Assembly (NCBI GenBank): GCA_029721515.1
Contig: CM056562.1
Location: forward strand, 18,917,335-18,981,334
Length of the DNA: 64,000 nt
Direction: 5' to 3'
Origin: Synanceia verrucosa
Taxonomy: Eukaryota > Chordata > Actinopteri > Perciformes > Synanceiidae
The notes beneath the pieces were generated by a model. The model ran no database searches, had not been told where the DNA came from, and was given only the letters and a program-made list of their open reading frames with translations. The position numbers and the translations under genes were made by a program. This document shows, piece after piece, positions 24,938-35,325 of the stretch (within the stretch, counting starts at the first letter, position 1; every line of letters starts with the position of its first letter).

Positions 24938-27900
24938 CAGTGATTGTCTTGACTGTAAGGATCTACATATGTCATAAACCACCCAACTTGAAAGAGTCAA
25001 AACAAATGTGGAATGATTATTTGAAGCCAGATAATTCAATATTATTTTTCTTCCTTAACATCTAGATTTGAAAACTCCCATATGTCATCACAACCACATA
25101 GAAGATTAAACATTACTGATTCATTTGCTCTCCATCCCAGAGTGACATGAGAAGACAGATACTAATCTCATGTGCACTGAGTAGGAAACTGGGTGTGATT
25201 AGTTTCATTTGTTGATTGTGCATGGATTAAATAAACAGGATTGTTGCTGGGTGAACTTCAAAACTCTGGACAGACACATGCAAAAATAAATGTTGTTGGC
25301 CTGTTGTTGTGTGTTACTGTTGTAATACTGATTTTGGCCACCGGAGGCTGAGGTTCATCACTCCCCCATGCTCTTAAGAGGACGAAAAGCATTAATGTTT
25401 TCTCTCAGGTGATTTTTAATTTATCCGTTCACTCTAAACACAAAGTGCATATACTCTGTGTTAACAAGTTAATGCAGAAGTCACCTGGAAGAATCCATGA
25501 AGAAAATAATATTCAAGACCAGAGAAAATGGATGGATATTTTGAGTGAAACACACAGACACACATTATCTTCCCTCCAGACACACACTTCCTGACCTTGC
25601 CAATGCCCTGGTGGAAGGCAGCCATGCGAACCACCGCTGGGACCTCAGTGATCCCCTTTGTGTCTGTGTGTAGCTTCTCAGTCTGTCCTTGCAGGGTGAA
25701 GATATTAGATCCGGTGGCCGAGGATAGACGCAATATCACAAACTCTCCCAGGGCCTTGAAGGAGTACTCTGTCCCATCGAAGGTGATGAAGTGGAGGCTG
25801 CCGTACACAATCGCTGCCAGGGAGAAACAGAGGTTTGAATTCATCACATACACTGATCAGAAATAACACTACTGACAGGTGAAGTGAATAACACAGATTA
25901 TCTCTCATCATGGCTCCTGGGGTTTAACAGGCAACAAATGAACATTTTGTCCTCAAAGTTGATGTTAGAAGCAGGAAAAATGTTCCAGCGGCAGGATTTG
26001 AGGGAGTTTGACAACAAGAACCAAACAGTGATGTCTAGAGGACTGGATCAGAGCATCTCCAGACCTGCAGCTCTGCTGGGCTGTTCCTGATCAGGATCTA
26101 TCAAAAGTGGTCCAAGGAAGGACCAATGGTGAACCAGAGACAGGGTCATGAGAGGACAAGGATCATTGATGCAGGTGGGGAGTGAGGGCTGGTCCTGGTG
26201 GTCTGATCCAACAGACCAGAGAAGTTAATGCTGGTTCGGACAGAAAGGTGTCAGATACCACAGCACACCTTCAGAGGTCAGAGGTCAGGGTCAACAACAC
26301 AATATTATAATGCCTGATCAGTGTGCATTATAGTTTACACCAGTATAAAGCATTCCACTGCCACTGATTACTGTACAGTAGGTGATCATATTTATCTCAA
26401 AAAATGTAAACAATCCCTCACCCACACCCTGTGTCGCCTTCTTGGTCAGAGTGAAGCCGGAAAGGCTGGTCCAGCTGTAACCTTGGCAACGGTCCAGTGG
26501 CCTCTTTTTGATGTAAAGGTGGCACAGAGGAGACTCGACACAACACCACTGGAACGGCAGGAGATCTTCGTCTGGACAGAGAGGTTTTATTTAATAAGGT
26601 GGCAGCGTGGATCAGCAGTCAGATATACTGTGAGTAGAAGGTTACATTGGCACTGAAATTTTCAGCAGAAATAGAAAATCACAGGTATTACCGATGTGTT
26701 TCTGTATGCTGTGTCCGTAGAAGTAGCGTTCATTGTACCCAGCCAGCAGGGCGCCGTCAGGTTCATACACACACCTCTTTCCTGACCCATGACTGTTGGA
26801 CAGGATGGACCTGAAGACGTGTCCCCCTGCACCCCCCCACCGCTGATCCCTCAGTGTATTCACCCTCAAACCTGGATCAATCGTGTCCTGCAGGAACGAC
26901 AGGTCCTCCAGAGCTTGGGTACGAGTGCAGGGACATGAAGACAGCGCTGATGTCCACTCAGCAGGGTCAGGCTCCTTCATGGCCCACGTCTGGCACCTGA
27001 GACTGAAATCCACGTCCGACCCTGCCGGTCCTGACAAGTTGTACACCAGCTGACCTAACTTCCCCATAAACCCTTTCACCTCCTGGGGCCTGTATCTGCC
27101 CCCAGGCCCAAAAAGGTTTTCTGGGGGTACGGTGGTTTCCTGGTAGGAGGATTTTCCATCTGTGTAGCCGATGAGGGCATCATGATGTTGCCTCTGGCCT
27201 GGACCCCAGCGCATCTCGTCGTATCGCAGGAGGGCAAAGGAGCGCGCTCCATCCGTGGTCAGGATACACTGGAAAGTGTTGGTCTGGGAATGACAGGGAC
27301 ACAAATCTTCATGAATTAAAACTGTTATTGCTAGTATTTAAATTAAAAAAAAAAAACACAGGACAAGCTGCCATAAGCACATACCAAGGGTCACTGAGGT
27401 TAATGGTAGCTCATATTAGAAGGGGAGATAGGATGAAATGCTGTAACTGATGTTGGGATGCATCATCCATATACCCCTGGGTCGTTGGGTGTTTTGGCAA
27501 TTTACAACTAGATTCCCTCCCCTGAGGAAGGCCCCACAGTGTCCCATACATCAACTCTTCACACTGGGGCCCCAGCAGGTATCTTTTCTCTTCATCTACA
27601 GACACTGGCTGCTTCTTTTGGTGGCCTCGGACACATCTTTGATGCTTTGGCACAGACTCTGATATGTTTCTTACCAGCCTGGTGGTGGACGCTGCCAGAA
27701 ACCCTCTGCACCCCATTTCCACCTTTTCACCTACTAATAGTCTATTAAATCATAATTCATCCTGATTTCAGTTTATCATTAACTAACACATGACATGACC
27801 ATGACATCTTTACACTGCTCCCCTCAGGCAGCAGATACAGGACAATTCGTGCACACAAGACTGAAAAACAGTTGTCAAACTTCTAAACATATCCTGAAAA

Positions 27901-30900
27901 ATCCAAAACTCCTCACTACATAACCACCGCTGCTAAATGCTTACCATTGACTCATTGCACCCATTTGCACGACCTCATTGTGTGTTTTTACTGTTTGACT
28001 GTATCTATTTCACACTTTTCTAATCACATACTGTGTATATTTTGTTATACATTGTTATTTAAATCTCAGGAAGTACCATAATGGCAATAAAAATCTTGAA
28101 TCTTGAGTTGCAAGAAGACACACAACAGACAGGTGGCAGCAGATATCACTATAATAACTCCAAAGTGGCACCAAAGCTTAACAGCACAAAAGGTCCAGGA
28201 ATCTGAGCAGAAGGTTAAAGGGCTCACATTGCTCATAACAATAGAAAATAAAGTAGGACAAGCATACAAGCAGACAGTAACAAACACTTTTCATTGCACG
28301 CAAAGACTTAAGGAGCCTCGACTTGATGAAATGATGATGATAATAGTGATCCTTTTATATTGTTTACTTTGTGTTTTATTCTATAGATTCGTGCAGGGCA
28401 GGGATATTAATAAGCTATTTCAAATTCATCTTCAACACTATGTGGCAGGATTGTAGAGAGGGGAAATGTGGGCATTGCATTGTGTTGCAACATGTGGTTC
28501 AGAGAAAATAAGAAAATAAAAATCAGAATGTCTTTAGATCTCTTTACCTCTGAGTAGTTGATCTTCTGGTAGGAGACGGGCATCACATGGTCCCAGGTGA
28601 TCGTGAGGATCCAGGCTGGGCTGAAGGCCGGCGCGCTTCTCAGCTCCTCAAACATTGTCACGTCGTCTGCTGTGCGGTTAAACACTATCTGGGAGTAGAT
28701 GTCTTTCATGTCCAGCTCATGGTATTCCTGAAGGATTAGAAAAAGAAAAAGAGTGTTATACAGTTGCAGGAGGGAGATGGTAAATCTTCAGCTATAACAA
28801 CTTAGAAAATAAAACTCTTATTATAACCTCAGCCAGATCATGACGACGCCTGACCTGATAGAGCAGCCGTCCATCACCAAGGGAAAGGTCAGCATCATCC
28901 CAAAACGCAGCCAATAGGGCCATGTCGTCAGGGAAACCACTGGCTAAAGGACCCGGGAGGAGGTACTGTTCATTCTCAGCAACAGATTGAAAGTGGATGA
29001 GGCCGTTGTCAGAAAACTGAGAAACAAAATGAACATTACTATATCAGGAAGTTATCAAAAAAATTGAATGACTATCTGGTGCCACTGGATGTAGACAAAT
29101 GTACTCACATAAATCCTGTCATACAGTTTTCCCATGAAGGGGAAACCCATCGGTGGTGTGATATACGGCGAATTTCCATCCTCAGTGTCCATCTTTACTT
29201 CTTTGTCACCAACCTCTGCTCCAAATGGGTACAGGCTGCTCTCTATTGGGGGGAAACACAAGAGACAGTTAATGAGTGGCAGATCCAAACAGAACTATAT
29301 TACATTTTCATTTTGTAAATAATTAAATACTTTGTCTCTGTGAGCTGGACTCTTGCTCTCCTTTTCACTGAAACGAGCTGTGCTGGACAGTAATCACACC
29401 AAACCACCTGAGCAGTAATATGATTAAGCATTATTACCTATATCCATAAATGGAAAAAATCATGGATAGAGGTAAAGTAGTTTGCAAATTTGTAAAGCTC
29501 AGCTGTCTTACAGTGATGTTTGTTGTCACGAAGTGAGACAGCAGAGGAACCCTGAATCAATGAAACATCCTTTTAAGTCTAGTTCGATTTTTACTTTGGT
29601 TACCTTTGAATTATTTTAACCTAATTACATTAATTATTTTTTTATTAAATTTACCATATTTATGTTACCTGCAAATGCAATAAACCCAATATGTTTTCTA
29701 CTTAAAACCAAGGCCATTTTATAGGTCATGGCATTTTTGAGAGACAATGTTTTTGCCTTACAATGATGTGAATTTTCAAGAATGCCTGAGCATTTAGTTA
29801 CAGAAAAGTACTACGGCCCCAACAAAACATGAAATAAGAAAGGCATAACCAACCCTTCTGAGTCATCATGCTGCATACTGAGCTGTTTTTGGGACAGGAG
29901 CAGCTGTAAGACCCTGGCAGGTTGGTGCAGAATGTTTGCCCAGGACATGCCCTGGGTGAAGAACACTCATCAAAGTCCACACATCCTGCTGTTCCATGAC
30001 CGTTGTCTTGGGTAGCATTCCAGCCCTGAGTGCAAGAGCATGTGAAGCCTCCTGCTTGGTTGGAGCAGGTGGCAGCAGAGTGACACTGCCTGTTAACTTG
30101 CTGGCACTCTTCAAAGTCCACACACAGCGGCCCGATGCTCACAAAGCCAGGCGTGCACACACATACAAATGACCCCGGGGTGTTGTGGCAGCGAGCCAGA
30201 GGGTGGCACGGCTCGGTCAGTGCGACGCACTCGTCCACATCTTTGCACCAGGAGCCGTTCCCAGCGAAGCCGAGAGGACAGTAGCATGAAAAGGAGCCAC
30301 GGCTGTTCCAACACCGGGCCGAGGGGTGGCACGGCGAATCCTCACATTCATTGGTGTCGATGCATGCCTGTTGTTTCTCGTGAAACCCAGACGGACAAGA
30401 GCAGTTGTATGCTCCAGGCAGGTTGGTGCACACCTGGTCAAAGCGACAGGTGGTGTTGTCCTTGCATTCGTCAATGTCCTCGCATTTGGCTCTAATGGGT
30501 TTGTACCCAGAGGAGCATGGGCAGGAGAAAGACCCTGCTGTGTTGTTACATAAGGAGTGCTCGGGGCAAGGGCTGCTGTCTGGGTCAATACACTCATCCA
30601 CATCCTGACACTCTGTCCCATTCAGAATAAACCCCTCATGACAGGGGCACAGGTAAGACCCGGGGATATTGATGCACGTTGAATGATGCCGACACACTGA
30701 AGAGTTGAGGGACTCTGAGCATTCATCCACATCCACACACTGTGTCCCATTACTCCAGAATCCTTTGAAGCATTCACAGTAATATGAGCCGATAGCATTC
30801 ATGCACGTGCCGTTGGCACAAAGCCCCTCCAGCTCCACGGCACTGCATTCATCGTCATCCACACACAAGTCACCCACGCGGGAAAATCCGGCATCACAGA

Positions 30901-33900
30901 GACACAGGTGGCTTCCGTTGGTGTTGATGCATGTGCTGTGCTCGGGGCAGGTAGAGTTGTCCCGGCACTCATTAATATCCTCACAGCCGGTGCTGTTGCC
31001 TTGGTAACCTTCCCAGCACTCGCAGACAAAAGACCCGACTGTGTTCAGGCAGTTGGAGAATTTGGGGCACTGGATGACGCCAAGGGAGCATTCATCTATG
31101 TCCAAACACAGGGAGCCATTGCCTGAGAAGCCTCGGTCACAGCTGCATTGGTAGCTCCCCTCCACGTTAAGACAGGTGCTGTTGTCAGGGCAGGTGAAGT
31201 TCCCCGTCACACATTCGTCCATGTCCTGACAATGTGTCCCATTGTCCTGAAACCCTTCCCAGCAGTCACAGGTGTAGGAGCCATTAGTGTTGAAGCAGTA
31301 GGAGAAGGCCGGGCAGACTCGACCTTGTGGTTCGTCACATTCATCCACATCCCAGCATTCAGTGCCACTTCCCTCGTAACCATCAACGCACCGGCAGTAG
31401 AAGGAACCCTGGTGTGGGCTGCACACGGCGAGCAGGTGGCAGGCGCTGCTGGCATTCATGCAGGTGTCTTCACTCACGCACGTGCCCTCCTCGTACGCCA
31501 GGCCTAAGATGCATAAACACATGTAGGACCCAGGCATGTTGCTACACGTCATGTTCTCACTACAGGCTGCAGCCAGTTGACATTCATCCACATCCTCACA
31601 AACAAAGCCATCCCCCTGGTATCCATCCTGGCATTGGCAGAGGTAGGACCCATTTGTGTTGCGGCACAAAGCCTGGGAGCTGCAGTTGTGCGGCAGTGTG
31701 GAGTTCTGCACGCACTCATCCACGTCCTGGCAGTCAAAGCCATCACCCTCCATGCCGGGCGGGCAGGCACAGTAGAAAGATCCAGGTGTGTTAGCGCAGC
31801 TGGCAACTGGATGGCATCCTCCATTTTGGACATGGCACTCATCAAAGTCTATAATTTATCCAAAATGGGACAGCGTCAGGGAAGTAGCGCTACAGCGCTA
31901 AAGGGGAGTCCACTAATGGGGGCAAGAGAACCAACTGTTGAAATGGATGTTGAATAATGAGGAATCAATGCTTACCAGAGCAGTTCTTCCCATCGCCTGT
32001 GAAGCCGCTCAGGCAGAGGCAGGAATGACTGCCGAATGAGTTGACACACTCTGCAAACTCGCTGCACTCATGTCGCCCCGTCTCACACTCGTTCACATCT
32101 GGAGAGGTGACAGACAAAAGGGACAGAGAAAGAGAGGAGATAATTGAGCTGAACAGCATCGCTCCAGAGGACAGAGGAGTGAATGATTTTTGCATGTTGG
32201 TAAATCTTTTCAGAATAACTTTATTTTGAAATTAGCTGTAATTGATTTGGTGATAACAGAACAAAAGAAAAATATGACTGAATTTTAGAGAGACTAATTT
32301 TTCTGGTACTGTCATGATAAATTGAACTCAACTAAACTCATATCTGTGCTTCCAAACATATTTACAGGACTTTATTACATCTCAATATCGCTAGCTATCA
32401 CTTACATATTTCTCATCTACCTCACCTCTTGTAGTGCAGCACTGAAATTATTTTTAGTTATTTAAGGCACACGCAGTTTTGGATATCTAGGTCTGGCCTT
32501 TATGTGATTTGAATGAAGTCGCTGTAGAGAAAAGCAGCTGCTAAATTAATTTAATAACAATAATAAATGCAAAAACTGAAAACATAGTTTTAGTGATCTG
32601 AAGAATATTTTCGACTATTTTTTTTTAAAAAGTGCAATGTTAAATGAGAATCATTCCTAACATCATGAATTTGATAATTTGTATATGTTTATGCAAATAT
32701 CTTCTTTGCTCGAGTATTTACACCAAATGTTACAATGATTAGGGACAGAAATAACTTCCTGATATGACAGGAACATGCACTGTTGAAGTAACAAAATTCC
32801 TTAAAACTGTCTTCTGTTTACCTTTATCTACTTTTAGATCGGTGTGGACTGGTAAAGGGAAAACATTAAAGGCTAATGGAGTATATCAGTAGTGTTTTTT
32901 ACAGTGTAGTTTGAGAAGTAATCAACAACTAAACAAAACCAGATAATTAAAGCCCAATTGTTAAAATCCTTTTTTTCCACTTCATTCACCCTGGTATCAT
33001 GTTGAAGACTGACTCCTATGAATCACTGAACATATCAGAATATCAGAGACATGGACAATCAGACTTTATACATTTATTTGAAAATAATTACAATAAATGA
33101 ACTGTCTTACCTAGACACTGTGTTCCATTGAGAGAGAAGCCTTTCTTGCAGACACAGGAAAATGATCCTGGGATGTTCATACACTCCGTTTCATTTTGAG
33201 GACAAATATTTTCTCTTTGGCACTCATCTATGTCAGAGCAAGACAGCCCGTCACCTAGGTAACCCAGGTCACACACACACTGGTATCCAGCGGGCGATGG
33301 GTGGCACAGGCCGTGAGTGTGGCAGGCCGGGACACACTGCAGACTGGGTGGTGCACAGGAGCCATTGAGAGCCACCGTACCATTCAAACATGAACAGACA
33401 TGAGCACCAGGGGAGTTGACGCACTCTGAGAAGTCTGGACAGACGGTATCCGAGACGGCACACTCGTTCACATCCTGACAGGCAAAGCCGTCGCCTTGGA
33501 AACCCAGCTGACAGGAGCAGAAGAAGTCTCCCATGGTGTTGGTGCACAGCGCCCGAGGGTGGCACATACCCTCCACAGAGCACTCGTCTATATCATCACA
33601 CTGGGTGCCGTTTGCAGAAAAACCACGCTTGCAGGTGCAAGTGTGGGACCCAATGGTGTTGAGGCACGTGGCGTTGACGTGGCATGGCTTGTCTTTACAC
33701 TCATCCACGTCAACGCATTCCATGTTGCTGGCGGGGCGGTAGTAACCAACCCGGCAGGGACACTCGTACGATCCGTCAATGTTCTTGCACTCCTCATTCA
33801 CTCGACACGGATTGATCGGTTTCTGACACTCGTTTATATCCTGACACAGAGTCTGGTTAACCAAGATGAAGCCTGTCTGGCACAGGCAAGAGAAGGAACC

Positions 33901-35278
33901 CTCATCGTTGACGCATGTGGCTTTGTTCCTGCAACCTCCATTGTCCACCAGACACTCGTTCACATCCCCACACTCAATCACGCCATCTCCAGAATAACCG
34001 ACCTGGCAGGTACAGTTGTAGGAGCCGGGGAGGTTGACGCAAAGGGCATTTGAGTGGCACTGCTTGGCCAGTGAGCACTCATCCACGTCCACACAAGAGA
34101 AGCCATCTCCGTTGTACCCTGCTAAACACTCACAAGAGAAGGTGCCAGGTGAGTTGGTGCAGGTAGCGTACGGGCTGCAGCGCCCTTCTACGCACTCATC
34201 CTGGTCAAAGCACTGGGAGTTATTGAAGATGAAGCCACTGCCACAGTCGCAGTAATATGACCCCCCAGTGTTGACGCAAGTAGTGATGGAAGGGCAGATG
34301 TCAAGCGTTGCACACTCATTAATGTCTTCACATAGTCGACCATCTCCTATAAAACCTCCCAAACAGGAGCACTCGTAACTCCCGAGCCTGTTGATACAAG
34401 CAGCACTGGGGTCGCATTGATTGTTTCCGTTGCACTCATTCACGTCTGCACATGTCAGTCCATTTCCGTCAAAGCCACTGTTGCAGGTGCACTGGTAGGA
34501 CCCCATGGTGTTGATGCAGTCTGCGTATAGACTGCAGATGTCACTTGTGCACTCATTGATGTCCACGCAGCTCTGCCCGTTACTTTCAAAGCCACTGCTG
34601 CACGTGCAGCGGTAAGTGCCAGGCAGATTTTGGCAGCCTTTATAGCCAAGCGAAGACGAACACACGCGGGGCGTCTCCGAGCACTCGTCTATGTCAAGAC
34701 AAAGGTAGTTTCCGTTGCCCTTGTAGCCAGCGTTGCAGGTGCACACGTAGGACCCAGGGTTGTTGGTGCAGGTGGCGTTCCAGTGGCAGATCCGCTGGTT
34801 GGTGCATTCATCAACATCATTACACTGGAAACCGTCGCCCTTGAAGCCGACTTTGCACTGGCACTCTCGCCCACCCTGGAAGTTCGTACAGAGGGCATTG
34901 GCGTGGCAACCCCCATTTTCTTTTTGGCACTCATCGATGTCGTTGCAGTTGGTGCCATCCCCAACATATCCACTGAGACAGACGCAGCTGTAGCTGCCCA
35001 GGGTGTTGTTGCAATGGGCCTGCGAGTGGCAGCCGTGCAGGCCGGTGAGACATTCGTCGATGTCATTGCACAACAGGCCGTTACCCTGGTAACCCATGCG
35101 GCACACACAGGTGAAGTTGCTTCTGACCGCTAGACACTCGGCCTGAGGGTGGCACTTGATGCCCGCCGCCTCGCAGTCCTTTGGGTCAGCCACTGAAAAG
35201 AACAAGAGGAGGACAGGGGAGTTTGAGAAACACTGAATCTGTCAGCTCAGTTTGTGGAAATATGTTTATGTGATTCTG

Positions 35279-35325
<47 letters not shown>

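Noticed and set aside
27411..27722. 103-aa minus-strand frame in the intron between NIDO exons 8 and 9
   Set aside because: It is antisense to a retrotransposon fragment, with no splice-compatible ends and no recognisable domain.
30169..35133. Long plus-strand open frames across the EGF exons (for example 31148-31507 and 33496-34053)
   Set aside because: They are antisense shadows of the GC-rich EGF coding exons. Their peptides show no family and they have no promoter or splice logic.
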